In this document: positions 35,720-45,915 of the stretch, piece after piece
Layout: each line of letters begins with the position of its first letter
How positions within the stretch are numbered: the stretch's first letter is position 1
Origin: Anaerostipes butyraticus
GTDB lineage: Bacteria > Bacillota > Clostridia > Lachnospirales > Lachnospiraceae
NCBI RefSeq assembly: GCF_016586355.1
Contig: NZ_BLYI01000073.1
Location: 1-60,000, forward strand
DNA: 60,000 nt
Direction: 5' to 3'
The notes under the pieces: model-generated
What the model was told of the DNA's origin: nothing
Database searches by the model: none
What the model saw: only the letters and a program-made list of their open reading frames with translations
Position numbers and translations under genes: made by a program

Positions 35720-35748
35720 TTGTAAAAAACAGCGTTTTGCGATATAAT
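35720..35748 (+). promoter_or_regulatory. Promoter of pyruvate carboxylase
   Basis: TTGTAA (35720-35725), 17 bp, perfect TATAAT (35743-35748), 48 bp before the start codon. Confidence 0.75.
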
Positions 35749-35796
35749 GTTCTTTAAAAATACAATTTTGTATGAAATTATGAAAAGGAGAAAACC

Positions 35797-38700
35797 ATGG
35801 AAATAAAGAAATTTAAAAAAGTTTTGGTTGCCAATCGAGGCGAGATTGCGATCAGAGTTTTCCGTGCATTAAGTGAGCTTGGGATTACTACGGTAGGCGT
35901 TTTCTCAAAAGAGGATCGTTATGCTCTGTTTCGTTCCAAAGCAGACGAATCCTATCAGCTGAATCCGGATAAAGGACCGATTGACGCGTATTTAGATATC
36001 AATACCATTATCCGAATTGCAAAAGAGAAAAACGTAGACGCGATTCATCCTGGCTACGGATTCCTTTCAGAGAATCCAGAGTTTGTAGATGCCTGTGAAA
36101 AGAATGGAATTACTTTTATCGGTCCTTCTTCTGATCTGATGAGAAAGATGGGAGATAAGATTTCTTCTAAGCAGATGGCAATCGAGGCAGATGTGCCAAT
36201 TATCCCAGGCGTCGATCATGCGGTGCATGAACTGGATGAAGTACTTAAAATTGCAGATCATGTAGGATATCCGGTTATGCTGAAAGCTTCCAATGGAGGC
36301 GGCGGACGCGGAATGCGTATTGTAAATTCTGCTGAGGAGATGCCGAAAGAATACGCAGAGGCAAGAGATGAGTCCAAGAAAGCTTTTGGAGATGACCAGA
36401 TTTTCGTTGAAAAATATTTAAAGAGCCCGAAACACATTGAAGTACAGATCCTCGGAGACGAATATGGACATGTGGTCCATCTTTTTGACCGTGACTGTTC
36501 TGTACAGAGACGGCATCAGAAAGTAGTAGAGTATGCACCTGCATTCAGTGTGCCGGATGAAGTGCGTCAGCAGATTTTTGACTGTTCCATTCGTCTGGCA
36601 AAGCATGTTGGATATAAGAATGCCGGAACTCTGGAATTTCTGGTAGATGCAGATAATAATGCTTACTTTATTGAGATGAATCCAAGAATTCAGGTAGAGC
36701 ATACGATTACTGAGATGGTAACAGGAATTGACATTGTACAGGCTCAGATCCTGATTGCCGAAGGATATCCGCTGGATTCTGAGGAAATCGGAATTCCGTC
36801 TCAGGAATCTGTTGAGTGCAACGGATATTCTATCCAGACACGTATTACAACAGAAGATCCTTTAAATAATTTCCTTCCGGATACCGGAAAAATTACGGTA
36901 TATCGTTCCGGAGCGGGAAATGGAATTCGTCTGGACGGAGGAAATGCTTACGCAGGAGCAGAGATCACACCATATTATGACAGTCTGCTTGTAAAGGCAA
37001 TATCCCATGACAGGACATTCAAGAGAGCCGTGGATAAATCCATCCGTGTGTTAAAGGAAACAAGAATCCGAGGAGTAAAGACTAATATCCCGTTCCTGAT
37101 CAATGTGCTGAATCATGAGACATTCCGTTCCGGAAACTGTTATACAACATTTATTGAGGATACTCCGGAACTGTTCCTTCTCCCGGAAAGCCAGGATCGT
37201 GCTACAAAGATTCTGGAATTCCTGGGACAGAAGATGGTAAACGAACAGCACGCAGAAGAAAAGCCATATTTTGAAAATATGGTTCCTCCAAAGTTTGACC
37301 GGGAACGTCCGGTATATGGAGCGAGAGATGAATTCCGGAAACTTGGAGCGGAGGGATTCACTCAAAAGATTTTAGGTGAAAAGAAATTATATATCACAGA
37401 TACAACGATGAGAGATGCTCAGCAGTCTCTGATGGCAACCCGTATGCGTACAAAAGATCTGGTTGGAGCATCCGATGCGACCAACGCATTTATGCAGGAA
37501 GCATTTTCTGTGGAAGCATGGGGCGGAGCCACCTATGATACGGCTTACCGTTTTCTGAAAGAATCTCCGTGGAAGAGACTGGAATTGTTAAGAAAGCATA
37601 TGCCAAATACTTTGATCCAGATGCTGCTGCGCGCGTCTAATGCAGTTGGCTACAGCAACTATCCGGATAATGTAGTCCGTACGTTCATTGAAGAGGCAGC
37701 CAAGAGAGGTGTGGATGTTTTCCGTATTTTTGACAGTCTGAACTGGGTGGAAAATATGAAGATGCCGATCGAAACTGCATTGAAGACCGGAAAGATTGTT
37801 GAAGGAACCATCTGTTATACCGGGGACATTACGGATCCAAATGAGACAAAATATACATTGGATTATTATGTAAAGAAGGCAAAAGAACTGGAAAGCCTTG
37901 GCGTTCATATTTTTACGATCAAAGATATGGCAGGTCTTGTAAAACCGTATGCCGCCAAGAAACTGATTTCCGCGCTGAAAGAAGAATTGAAGATTCCGGT
38001 AAATTTACATACCCATGATTCTACGGGTAACGGAGTCAGCACGCTGCTGATGGCAGCAGAAGCCGGAGTCGATATCGTAGACTGTGCCATTGGATCTATG
38101 AGTTCCATGACAAGTAATCCGTGTATGAATTCTCTTGTAGAAGCCCTGCGTGGAACAGAAAGAGATACAAAATTAAATCCGGATGAACTGACAGAATTAA
38201 GTCATTATTACGAAAGAATCCGTCCGGTTTATAAACAGTTTGAGAGTGGAATGGATGCTCCGAATACAGAAATTTATAAATACGAGATTCCAGGCGGTCA
38301 GTATTCCAACCTTCTGGCCCAGGTGAAAGAGATGGGAGCGGCAGAGGATTTCGAAGAAATCAAAGGTCTCTATAAAGATGCAAACCAGCTGCTTGGAAAT
38401 ATTGTAAAAGTAACGCCGTCCTCCAAGGTAGTCGGAGACTTTGCGATTTTCATGTTCAAGAATGGTCTGACAAAAGACAATATTCTGACAGCAGGAAAAG
38501 ATTTATCCTATCCGGATTCTGTTGTAGAATATTTCCAGGGAATGATCGGGCAGCCAGAGGGAGGATTCCCGGAAGAGCTGCAGAAAATCGTTCTTAAGGG
38601 CAAGAAGCCGATCACAGTGCGTCCTGGAAGTCTGCTTCCGGATGAGGACTTTGATTATATCAAAAATGGATTAAAGGAAAACTTCTATACTGAAAATATG

Positions 38701-39255
38701 GAAGACCCGGAAGTTCTTCAGCAGAAAGCATTGAGCTATGCTCTGTATCCAAAAGTATACGAAGATTACTGCAGACATTTTGAGGCGTATAATGATGTAA
38801 CCGGACTGGAAAGTCATGTATATTTCTATGGTTTAAGAAAAGGTGAGGAGACAGTGCTTCGCCTGGATGAAGGAAAATATCTGATCATCAAATTCATGGA
38901 TATGTCAGAGCCGGACGAAGACGGATACCGCCTGCTTGACTTTGAAGTAAATGGATCCATTCGTGAGGTTCGGGTTCTGGATAAGAATCTGGAGGTAAAA
39001 GCAGATGGAAGGGTTAAGGCAGACAAGTCAAACCCTGCGCATCTTGGTTCTACGATTCCTGGAACTGTAGGAAAAGTCCTTGTAAAAGAGGGCGATGAAG
39101 TAACTGTCAACATGCCGCTGATGACAGTAGAGGCAATGAAGATGGAGACGACTGTGGTTTCCAAGGTAGAAGGAAAAGTCGATAAGATCTATGTAAAAGA
39201 AGGCGAACAGGTTAACCAGGAAGATCTTTTGATTTCCTTTGAGATTGCAGAATAA
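35797..39255 (+). CDS. pyc: Pyruvate carboxylase
   Basis: 1152 residues, the normal single-chain length. It carboxylates pyruvate to oxaloacetate with ATP and bicarbonate, refilling the TCA branch. In order: biotin carboxylase (1-450; VLVANRGEIAIRVFRA, the glycine-rich ATP loop KASNGGGGRGMRIV, FIEMNPRIQVEHT), carboxyltransferase (about 530-800; TTMRDAQQSLMATRMR, THDSTGNG), an allosteric/PC linker, and the biotinyl domain with Lys1115 in EAMKMET. It is monocistronic with its own promoter and terminator. GAAAAGGAG precedes the ATG. Confidence 0.98.
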   Translation: MEIKKFKKVLVANRGEIAIRVFRALSELGITTVGVFSKEDRYALFRSKADESYQLNPDKGPIDAYLDINTIIRIAKEKNVDAIHPGYGFLSENPEFVDACEKNGITFIGPSSDLMRKMGDKISSKQMAIEADVPIIPGVDHAVHELDEVLKIADHVGYPVMLKASNGGGGRGMRIVNSAEEMPKEYAEARDESKKAFGDDQIFVEKYLKSPKHIEVQILGDEYGHVVHLFDRDCSVQRRHQKVVEYAPAFSVPDEVRQQIFDCSIRLAKHVGYKNAGTLEFLVDADNNAYFIEMNPRIQVEHTITEMVTGIDIVQAQILIAEGYPLDSEEIGIPSQESVECNGYSIQTRITTEDPLNNFLPDTGKITVYRSGAGNGIRLDGGNAYAGAEITPYYDSLLVKAISHDRTFKRAVDKSIRVLKETRIRGVKTNIPFLINVLNHETFRSGNCYTTFIEDTPELFLLPESQDRATKILEFLGQKMVNEQHAEEKPYFENMVPPKFDRERPVYGARDEFRKLGAEGFTQKILGEKKLYITDTTMRDAQQSLMATRMRTKDLVGASDATNAFMQEAFSVEAWGGATYDTAYRFLKESPWKRLELLRKHMPNTLIQMLLRASNAVGYSNYPDNVVRTFIEEAAKRGVDVFRIFDSLNWVENMKMPIETALKTGKIVEGTICYTGDITDPNETKYTLDYYVKKAKELESLGVHIFTIKDMAGLVKPYAAKKLISALKEELKIPVNLHTHDSTGNGVSTLLMAAEAGVDIVDCAIGSMSSMTSNPCMNSLVEALRGTERDTKLNPDELTELSHYYERIRPVYKQFESGMDAPNTEIYKYEIPGGQYSNLLAQVKEMGAAEDFEEIKGLYKDANQLLGNIVKVTPSSKVVGDFAIFMFKNGLTKDNILTAGKDLSYPDSVVEYFQGMIGQPEGGFPEELQKIVLKGKKPITVRPGSLLPDEDFDYIKNGLKENFYTENMEDPEVLQQKALSYALYPKVYEDYCRHFEAYNDVTGLESHVYFYGLRKGEETVLRLDEGKYLIIKFMDMSEPDEDGYRLLDFEVNGSIREVRVLDKNLEVKADGRVKADKSNPAHLGSTIPGTVGKVLVKEGDEVTVNMPLMTVEAMKMETTVVSKVEGKVDKIYVKEGEQVNQEDLLISFEIAE

Positions 39256-39280
39256 AAACAGAAAAATATGGAATTCTAAA

Positions 39281-39310
39281 AGAAGGAAGTGCATGCTTCC
39301 TTCTTTTTAT
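39281..39310 (+). terminator. Rho-independent terminator of pyc
   Basis: Perfect 9-bp stem AGAAGGAAG / CTTCCTTCT (39281-39304) with loop TGCATG, then TTTTTA. Confidence 0.9.
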
Positions 39311-39348
39311 ATGTGGACAAATACAGTTGACGGAAAGGCAGGATAGAT

Positions 39349-40005
39349 ATGAGAGAAGAGCAAAGAGATGAAATGAAAGAAACCGGTGGTCTGGATCTGG
39401 ATGGAATCCATATAATGACGATCATTGGAGAAATTGAGGGTCATCAAAATGCGGCTCAGGGGACAAAGACAACGAAGTATGAGCATATGATACCGGATCT
39501 TGCCAGAGTGGAACAAGATGACCGGATCAGAGGGGTGCTGATTCTAATTAATACGATCGGAGGAGATGTGGAATGCGGCCTGGCTCTGGCGGAGCTGATT
39601 GCTTCTTTAAGCAAGCCGACAGTTTCTCTTGTTCTGGGAGGCAGTCATTCCATTGGAGTGCCGCTTGCTGTGTCTGCGGACTATTCCTTTATTGTAAAAA
39701 GCGCGACTATGATGATTCATCCGGTCAGGACCGGAGGTACTTTTATCGGAGTCATACAAAGCTATCGGAACATTGAAAAAATACAGGACCGGATTACCAG
39801 ATTTATCAGCGATCATTCCCATATGAAACAGAAGGAGATTGAGCGGCTGATGCTCGCGGTGGGCGAACAGGTAAAAGATGTGGGGACGGTTTTGTCGGGA
39901 GAGGAAGCCGTTGAGAAAGGACTGATCGATCATCTGGGAGGCATGAAAGAAGCCTTTGCCAAGCTGGGTGAACTTTGTGATACTGCATCTGAATGTACAA
40001 AATAA
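39349..40005 (+). CDS. ClpP/SppA-fold serine protease (TepA-like)
   Basis: 218 residues, ClpP-crotonase fold. The nucleophile Ser lies in GGSHSIGVPLA, the His in MMIHPVRTGG, and LILINTIGGDVECGLALAE is the strand before the oxyanion site. It resembles the TepA/YmfB group rather than housekeeping ClpP (GGSHS in place of GMAAS). In Bacilli and Clostridia this gene usually sits next to ftsK/spoIIIE, as here (ftsK is two genes downstream). Substrate unknown. AGGCAGGAT precedes the ATG. Confidence 0.85.
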   Translation: MREEQRDEMKETGGLDLDGIHIMTIIGEIEGHQNAAQGTKTTKYEHMIPDLARVEQDDRIRGVLILINTIGGDVECGLALAELIASLSKPTVSLVLGGSHSIGVPLAVSADYSFIVKSATMMIHPVRTGGTFIGVIQSYRNIEKIQDRITRFISDHSHMKQKEIERLMLAVGEQVKDVGTVLSGEEAVEKGLIDHLGGMKEAFAKLGELCDTASECTK

Positions 40006-40035
40006 TGTACAATAAATTATGCAGAAAATATAAAA

Positions 40036-40091
40036 AATCCTTTCATTTTTATAATGCATAGTGTAAAATAGAAAAAAGGATTGTTTTTTAT
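40036..40091 (+). terminator. Possible terminator after the TepA-like gene
   Basis: AATCCTTT (40036-40043) and AAAGGATT (40075-40082) can pair around a 31-base AT-rich loop, followed by GTTTTTTATTT. The loop is long, so this is a weaker call. A TATAAT at about 40049 lies within it. Confidence 0.4.
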
Positions 40092-40117
40092 TTAACAAAC
40101 AGGTAAGGAGGATGCAG

Positions 40118-41605
40118 ATGAGAGGAATTGAAACCCCTGTCCGTGAGATACGGAGACGCGTATTTAAGGAAATTGCAAAGTTCGCATATGAACAAAAAGA
40201 TCTTAGTAAGATTGAGGATTTGCCATATGAGATTGTTCCTGGAGAGATTGCGCGGTATCGCGACAGCATTTACAGGGAGAGGGCGGTTGTAGGAGAAAGG
40301 CTCCGCCTTGCCATGGGAATGTCACTGAGACCGGCAGACAAGCCGGCAAGAATTACAAAAGGAATCGATGAGAGCAATATTGCGGAAAAATATTATGAGC
40401 CGCCGCTTCTTCAGGTTATTCCGTCTGCCTGCAATGCGTGCAAGGACAAAGCTTATATTGTAGGAGAACAGTGTCAGGGATGTATGGCTCACCCTTGTAT
40501 GGAAGTCTGTCCGAAAGATGCCATCAGCTTTGTAGACGGATATTCTCACATTGATCAGGATAAATGTATCAAATGCGGTCAATGCAGCAAAGTCTGCCCA
40601 TATGGAGCGATTTATGAGAGAAGAAGACCATGTGAGATCGCCTGTGGCGTAGGAGCGATCGGAACGGACTATGCAGGACGTGCGCAGATCGATCCGGAGA
40701 AATGTGTTTCCTGTGGTATGTGCATGGTCAGCTGTCCGTTTGGAGCAATTGCGGACAAGTCACAGATTTATCAGCTGATTAAGGCAATGAATGAAGGAAA
40801 TGAAGTAATTGCTATTCTGGCGCCTGCTTTTGTGGGACAGTTCGGTCCGAAAGCAACGCCGAATAAGATCAAAGCCGCTCTGCTGGACATTGGATTTTCT
40901 GATGTTTGGGAAGTTGCGGTAGGTGCTGATGCTGGTGCGCTGGAAGAGGCAGAACATTATGCTCATGGAGTTGCAACGGGAGAAGTACCGTTTCTTCTGA
41001 CTTCCTGCTGTCCGTCCTGGGCAATGCTTGGAAAGAAGTATTTCCCTGAAGTGATTGATCAGATTTCCAATGCCCTGACGCCTATGGTTGCGACAGCAAG
41101 AGCCGCAAGACAGACCAATCAGAACGCAAAGATTGTTTTTGTAGGTCCATGCGTTGCCAAGAAGCTGGAAGCGTCTCGTAAGTCCGTTCGAAGTGAAGTG
41201 GATTTTGTTATCACTTTTGAAGAACTGGCGGCGATGTTTGAGGCAAAAGAAATCGATTTCAATACTTACGATAAGGAAGTGGAATTGAATGATGCCTTTG
41301 GAGCAGGAAGAGGATATGCGGTCGCAAGCGGTGTTGCCGGCGCGATCGAGGCCTGTGTAAAAGAATATTATCCAGGCACGGATATTAAGATCGATCATGT
41401 GGAAGGTCTGGCTGAATGCCGCAAGATGCTGCTTCAGGCAAAGGCAGGCAAGAAGAACGGCTACCTGATCGAAGGCATGGGATGTCCGGGAGGCTGTGTT
41501 GCCGGTGCCGGAACGAATATTCCTGTAAATAAAGCCAATGTTCAGGTTAAGAAGTTTGTAAAAGAAGCAGAGGCCTTTGTTCCGCCGGAGACAGCAAAAT
41601 ATTAG
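40118..41605 (+). CDS. [FeFe]-hydrogenase, monomeric, ferredoxin-type N-terminus
   Basis: 495 residues from ATG 40118, which is 6 bp after AAGGAGG; ATG 40112 abuts the site. An N-terminal Cys-rich region (CNACKDKAY, CQGCMAHPCMEVCPKDAI) and two 4Fe-4S motifs (CIKCGQCSKVCPYG, CVSCGMCMVSCPFG) feed electrons to the H-cluster domain. The three H-cluster motifs are present: TSCCPSWA, GPCVAKKLE and GMGCPGGCVAGAG. The GPC form of motif 2 and the TSCCPSW form of motif 1 point to the group B type rather than the classic group A (MPC). Role: hydrogen production or uptake, or redox balancing in fermentation. It appears monocistronic. No maturases (HydEFG) are in the window. Confidence 0.93.
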   Translation: MRGIETPVREIRRRVFKEIAKFAYEQKDLSKIEDLPYEIVPGEIARYRDSIYRERAVVGERLRLAMGMSLRPADKPARITKGIDESNIAEKYYEPPLLQVIPSACNACKDKAYIVGEQCQGCMAHPCMEVCPKDAISFVDGYSHIDQDKCIKCGQCSKVCPYGAIYERRRPCEIACGVGAIGTDYAGRAQIDPEKCVSCGMCMVSCPFGAIADKSQIYQLIKAMNEGNEVIAILAPAFVGQFGPKATPNKIKAALLDIGFSDVWEVAVGADAGALEEAEHYAHGVATGEVPFLLTSCCPSWAMLGKKYFPEVIDQISNALTPMVATARAARQTNQNAKIVFVGPCVAKKLEASRKSVRSEVDFVITFEELAAMFEAKEIDFNTYDKEVELNDAFGAGRGYAVASGVAGAIEACVKEYYPGTDIKIDHVEGLAECRKMLLQAKAGKKNGYLIEGMGCPGGCVAGAGTNIPVNKANVQVKKFVKEAEAFVPPETAKY

Positions 41606-41642
41606 GATCAGACGGAGCAGAGAATATACAAAAGAGAAGAAG

Positions 41643-41672
41643 GGAACAGTCTTGCGGGACTGTTCCTATTTT
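41643..41672 (+). terminator. Terminator after the hydrogenase gene
   Basis: Stem GGAACAGTC / GACTGTTCC (41643-41666) followed by TATTTTC, a short T tract. Confidence 0.75.
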
Positions 41673-41734
41673 CGTCTGGAATTTTTGGAGGAAAGATATA
41701 AAATCAGGACAGAAAACGGATATGGAACTATGAC

Positions 41735-41763
41735 TTGCGTATTTGCGTATTTAATTGTACAAT
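41735..41763 (+). promoter_or_regulatory. Candidate promoter of ftsK
   Basis: TTGCGT (41735-41740), 17 bp, TACAAT (41758-41763), 30 bp before the ftsK start. Confidence 0.5.
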
Positions 41764-41793
41764 GAATAAATAATAAGAAAGGTAATAATTTCT

Positions 41794-44178
41794 ATGGCAG
41801 CAAAGAAAACAGGAAGAAGGAAGACGTCCGGGAGAAGACGGAAGAAAAAGAAAGATTTTGAACCCTTTTACAAAGAGATTGCGGTTCTGATTGTCTTTGC
41901 ACTTTTTCTTTTTTTATTTTTCAGTAATTTCGGATGGTGTGGTTATCTTGGTGACAGCATCAGTTCTTTTTTGTTTGGTGTTTTTGGCGGAACCTATTAT
42001 ATCATGCCGATTGCGGGACTCCTGCTGTCCCTGCTGCTGATTTCTAATGATTACAGCAGTCTGGCGGTAAAAAAGACTTTTTTCTCGCTGCTGCTTTTAT
42101 GTATGATTTCTGCTATCCTGCAGATGTTTATAGACATCAGGGCAGAGGATCTGAATGAAGCTTTTTATTTCAGCAGTAATCAGCATTTGGGCGGCGGCGC
42201 AGTCGGAGGCTGGATTTGTTCTCTTTTATATCAGGAAATCGGACTTGGGGGAACGATCGTGATTGTATTCTTTCTCTCATTGATTTCGGTGATTCTGATC
42301 ACAGAGCGGTCATTTCTTTCATTTTTAAGAAAAGTGACAGCACCGTTTATGAAAAAAGGAAAAAAGAAAAAAAGAAAAAGAGCACAGGGGACGAGAACAA
42401 AAGCCAGGGATTTCGGAAAGGTACAGCCAAAAAAATGGCTGCATAAAATACCTGATCTGAAAATCGGCCGTCCAAAGCCGGAAGAAGCCAGCGCAGAAGT
42501 GCCTCAGACGGAAAAAAGCGGGAATACAGCAGTATTTGATTTTCCTCTGACAGAGGAGGAATTAAAGGAAAATACAGAATCGGCAGCAGTTCTGGAAGAA
42601 ACCGAACCGGAAGTGATTCTGGAACCGGAACCAGTCAGAGAAGTCAGGGAGAAAAAATCAAAGAAATCTGAAGAGACTGCAGAAGTGGAGATCCTTCCGG
42701 CAGCCAGAGAGGATGGAAGTTATGTCTTTCCTCCGATCACACTGCTTCAGCGGGGAAATTCCGGACAAACCATCAGCAGGACTGAGATGCAGAAAACGGC
42801 AAACAAACTGCAGCAGACACTGGAGAACTTTGGAGTACATGTAAAAATTGACAAATACAGCTGTGGGCCATCGGTCACAAGATTCGAACTCCATCCGGAA
42901 CAGGGAGTGAAAGTCAGCAAGATCGTAGGACTGGCGGATGATATTAAGCTGAATCTGGCAGCGGCAGACATCAGGATTGAGGCGCCGATTCCGGGGAAGG
43001 CGGCTATCGGAATTGAGGTTCCGAATAAAACCAATCAGATGGTTATGTTCCGGGAGCTGGCAGAAAGCAGAAAATTTAAAGAATTTGATTCAAAGATCAC
43101 GTTTGCGGTAGGAAAGGATCTGTCTGGAGACATTGTAGTCTCGGATATTGCCAAAATGCCGCATCTGCTGATCGCGGGAGCGACCGGATCCGGAAAATCC
43201 GTATGTATCAATACGCTGATCATGAGTATTTTATACAAAGCCAGGCCGGATGAGGTGAAGCTGATCATGATTGACCCGAAAGTTGTGGAATTAAGCGCAT
43301 ATCAGGGAATTCCGCATCTTCTTATTCCGGTGGTTACGGATCCGAAACAGGCGTCCAGCGCTTTGAACTGGGCCGTTATGGAGATGGGAGAGCGCTATAA
43401 AAAATTTGCGGAAGTCAATGTAAGAAACCTGAAAGGATATAATGAAAAAGCAGCAAAAGCTCAAAAAGACAAAACGGCGGGAGATGATTTCCAGCCTCTG
43501 CCGCAGATTGTCATCATCATAGATGAGCTGGCGGATCTTATGATGGTTGCGCCGGGAGAAGTAGAAGACGCGATCGTGAGACTTTCTCAGCTTGCCAGAG
43601 CAGCGGGAATTCATCTGATCATCGCTACACAGAGACCGTCTGTGAATGTCATTACCGGTCTGATCAAGGCAAATGTACCGTCAAGGATTGCTTTTTCTGT
43701 TTCATCGGGAGTCGATTCCAGAACGATCATTGATATGAATGGAGCCGAGAAACTGTTAGGAAAAGGAGATATGCTTTTTTATCCGTCAGGATATCAGAAA
43801 CCGATTCGAGTGCAGGGGGCGTTCATAAGCGATGAAGAGGTTGCCAAAGTCGTTGAATTTCTGAAGAGTCAGAATGCAGAGCAGGAGGATGCTTACGGTT
43901 CTGAAATTCAGGAAAAGATCCAGACGGCCGCAGTTAAGGCTGCGACTTCGGAAGAGCGGGATGAATATTTTGAGAAAGCCGCCATGTTTATCATTGATAA
44001 GGATAAGGCGTCGATCGGGAGTCTCCAGAGAGCTTTTAAAATAGGGTTCAATCGGGCTTCCAGGCTTATGGATCAGCTTTGTGAGGCAGGAATTGTCAGC
44101 GAAGGAGAAGGCACCAAGTCACGCAGGGTCCTCATGAGCCAGGAAGAATTTGAACAATATAAAGAAGAATATTTGTAA
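41794..44178 (+). CDS. ftsK: DNA translocase FtsK/SpoIIIE
   Basis: 794 residues. A basic N-terminus (KKTGRRKTSGRRRKKKK) precedes four membrane helices (about 28-170), a charged Lys/Glu-rich linker (about 185-330) and the RecA-like motor. Walker A is AGATGSGKS (Lys468) and Walker B is IVIIIDELADLM, followed by RAAGIHLIIATQRPSVNVITG. The C-terminal gamma winged helix (SIGSLQRAFKIGFNRASRLMDQL) reads KOPS/SRS sites. It pumps DNA through the division or sporulation septum. AAGGTAATAATTTCT lies before the ATG. FtsK and SpoIIIE cannot be told apart here; sporulation ability of the organism is unknown. Confidence 0.95.
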   Translation: MAAKKTGRRKTSGRRRKKKKDFEPFYKEIAVLIVFALFLFLFFSNFGWCGYLGDSISSFLFGVFGGTYYIMPIAGLLLSLLLISNDYSSLAVKKTFFSLLLLCMISAILQMFIDIRAEDLNEAFYFSSNQHLGGGAVGGWICSLLYQEIGLGGTIVIVFFLSLISVILITERSFLSFLRKVTAPFMKKGKKKKRKRAQGTRTKARDFGKVQPKKWLHKIPDLKIGRPKPEEASAEVPQTEKSGNTAVFDFPLTEEELKENTESAAVLEETEPEVILEPEPVREVREKKSKKSEETAEVEILPAAREDGSYVFPPITLLQRGNSGQTISRTEMQKTANKLQQTLENFGVHVKIDKYSCGPSVTRFELHPEQGVKVSKIVGLADDIKLNLAAADIRIEAPIPGKAAIGIEVPNKTNQMVMFRELAESRKFKEFDSKITFAVGKDLSGDIVVSDIAKMPHLLIAGATGSGKSVCINTLIMSILYKARPDEVKLIMIDPKVVELSAYQGIPHLLIPVVTDPKQASSALNWAVMEMGERYKKFAEVNVRNLKGYNEKAAKAQKDKTAGDDFQPLPQIVIIIDELADLMMVAPGEVEDAIVRLSQLARAAGIHLIIATQRPSVNVITGLIKANVPSRIAFSVSSGVDSRTIIDMNGAEKLLGKGDMLFYPSGYQKPIRVQGAFISDEEVAKVVEFLKSQNAEQEDAYGSEIQEKIQTAAVKAATSEERDEYFEKAAMFIIDKDKASIGSLQRAFKIGFNRASRLMDQLCEAGIVSEGEGTKSRRVLMSQEEFEQYKEEYL

Positions 44179-44219
44179 ACAAAAGAACCATGAATATACT
44201 GTAAAGAAAGGATGACATT

Positions 44220-45890
44220 ATGAAAACAGATATTGAAATCGCACAGGAAGCAGAATTAAAGCCAATCAAAGAAGTGGCAGCCAGCATCGGAATCAAAGAG
44301 GATGATCTGGAACTGTACGGAAAATATAAGGCGAAATTTGAATCCGGCTTTATGGATGAAGTAAAGAACAATAAAGATGGGAAATTAGTTCTGGTAACAG
44401 CCATCAACCCGACACCGGCAGGAGAAGGAAAAACAACGACCAGTGTGGGACTTGCCCAGGCATTGAACAAACTTGGAAAGAAGACGATCTGCGCTCTGAG
44501 AGAGCCGTCCCTTGGACCGTGTTTTGGAATCAAAGGCGGAGCCGCAGGAGGAGGATACGCACAGGTTGTTCCGATGGAAGATCTGAATCTTCATTTTACA
44601 GGTGATTTCCATGCGATTACATCTGCGAACAATCTTCTGGCAGCAATGCTTGATAATCATATCCAGCAGGGAAATCAGTTAAGGATTGATACAAGAGATA
44701 TCGTCTGGAAGAGATGTCTTGATATGAATGACCGTGCCCTCAGAAATATTGTAGTAGGGCTGGGACGCAAAGTGGACGGAGTTGTAAGAGAGGATCACTT
44801 CGTTATCACAGTGGCATCTGAAATTATGGCAATCCTCTGCCTTGCCAATGATATGAAAGATCTGAAAGAACGTCTTGGAAAGATCATTGTTGCTTACAAC
44901 ATGGACCGCGAGCCGGTAACAGCAAAAGACCTGAATGCGGTAGGAGCCATGGCAGCCTTATTGAAAGATGCCCTGAAACCAAACATGATCCAGACTCTGG
45001 AACATACTCCTGCATTTGTGCATGGAGGACCGTTCGCTAACATCGCTCATGGATGCAACAGTGTGCAGGCAACGAAACTGGCGCTGAAATTATCTGATAT
45101 CACTATCACAGAGGCAGGATTTGGAGCAGACCTTGGAGCAGAGAAATTCATGGATATCAAATGTCCGATGGCAGGACTCAGCCCGGATGCAGTTGTCCTT
45201 GTAGCTACTGTACGTGCGTTAAAATATAACGGAGGAGTGCCGAAAGACAAACTGGCAGAAGAAAATCTGGATGCTCTGAGCAAAGGCATCGTAAACCTGG
45301 AAAAACACATTGAAAATCTGAAACTCTTCGGAGTTCCGGTAGTTGTAACACTGAATCAGTTTGTGACAGATACCGACGCTGAGCTGGAATTTATCAGGAA
45401 ATTCTGTGAAGAAAGAGACTGTGAATTTGCTCTTTCCCAGGTATGGGAAAAAGGAGGAGACGGAGGAATTGAGCTTGGAGAAGCAGTGATCCGCACTTTG
45501 GAAACGAAAGAAAGCCACTATCATCAGCTGTATTCTTACGATGCGTCTATTGATGAAAAAATTGAGACCATTGCCAAAAAGATTTACGGTGCGGATGGAG
45601 TCAGCTATTCTCCGGCAGCTGCCCGTCAGAAAAAACGTCTGGAAGAACTTGGATTTTCCAATCTTCCAATCTGTATGGCAAAGAATCAGTACTCTTTATC
45701 TGATGATCCAAAGAAACTCGGACGTCCGGAAGGATTTGACATTACGATCCGTGAAATTTACGTCAATGCCGGCGCTGGCTTTTTAGTAGCTTTGACCGGA
45801 GATATCATGACAATGCCTGGACTGCCGAAAAAACCGGCAGCAGAAGGAATTGATGTAGATGAAAACGGCGTGATCAGCGGATTATTCTAA
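44220..45890 (+). CDS. fhs: Formate--tetrahydrofolate ligase
   Basis: 556 residues, full length. The ATP loop [54 protein letters not shown] and [15 protein letters not shown] are family-typical. It makes 10-formyl-THF from formate, THF and ATP. With folD directly downstream (25 bp) it forms the methyl-branch start of the Wood-Ljungdahl pathway or general one-carbon supply; the other acetogenesis genes are not in this window, so acetogenesis cannot be claimed. AAAGGATG precedes the ATG. Confidence 0.98.
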   Translation: MKTDIEIAQEAELKPIKEVAASIGIKEDDLELYGKYKAKFESGFMDEVKNNKDGKLVLVTAINPTPAGEGKTTTSVGLAQALNKLGKKTICALREPSLGPCFGIKGGAAGGGYAQVVPMEDLNLHFTGDFHAITSANNLLAAMLDNHIQQGNQLRIDTRDIVWKRCLDMNDRALRNIVVGLGRKVDGVVREDHFVITVASEIMAILCLANDMKDLKERLGKIIVAYNMDREPVTAKDLNAVGAMAALLKDALKPNMIQTLEHTPAFVHGGPFANIAHGCNSVQATKLALKLSDITITEAGFGADLGAEKFMDIKCPMAGLSPDAVVLVATVRALKYNGGVPKDKLAEENLDALSKGIVNLEKHIENLKLFGVPVVVTLNQFVTDTDAELEFIRKFCEERDCEFALSQVWEKGGDGGIELGEAVIRTLETKESHYHQLYSYDASIDEKIETIAKKIYGADGVSYSPAAARQKKRLEELGFSNLPICMAKNQYSLSDDPKKLGRPEGFDITIREIYVNAGAGFLVALTGDIMTMPGLPKKPAAEGIDVDENGVISGLF

Positions 45891-45915
45891 AACAGCAGGA
45901 AAAGGAAATAAAAAA

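Noticed and set aside
41577-41765. 62-codon ORF between hydrogenase and ftsK
   Set aside because: It spans a terminator and the ftsK promoter and has no ribosome site.
44179-44219. THF riboswitch before fhs
   Set aside because: Only 41 bp separate ftsK and fhs, too short, and the riboswitch core is not seen.
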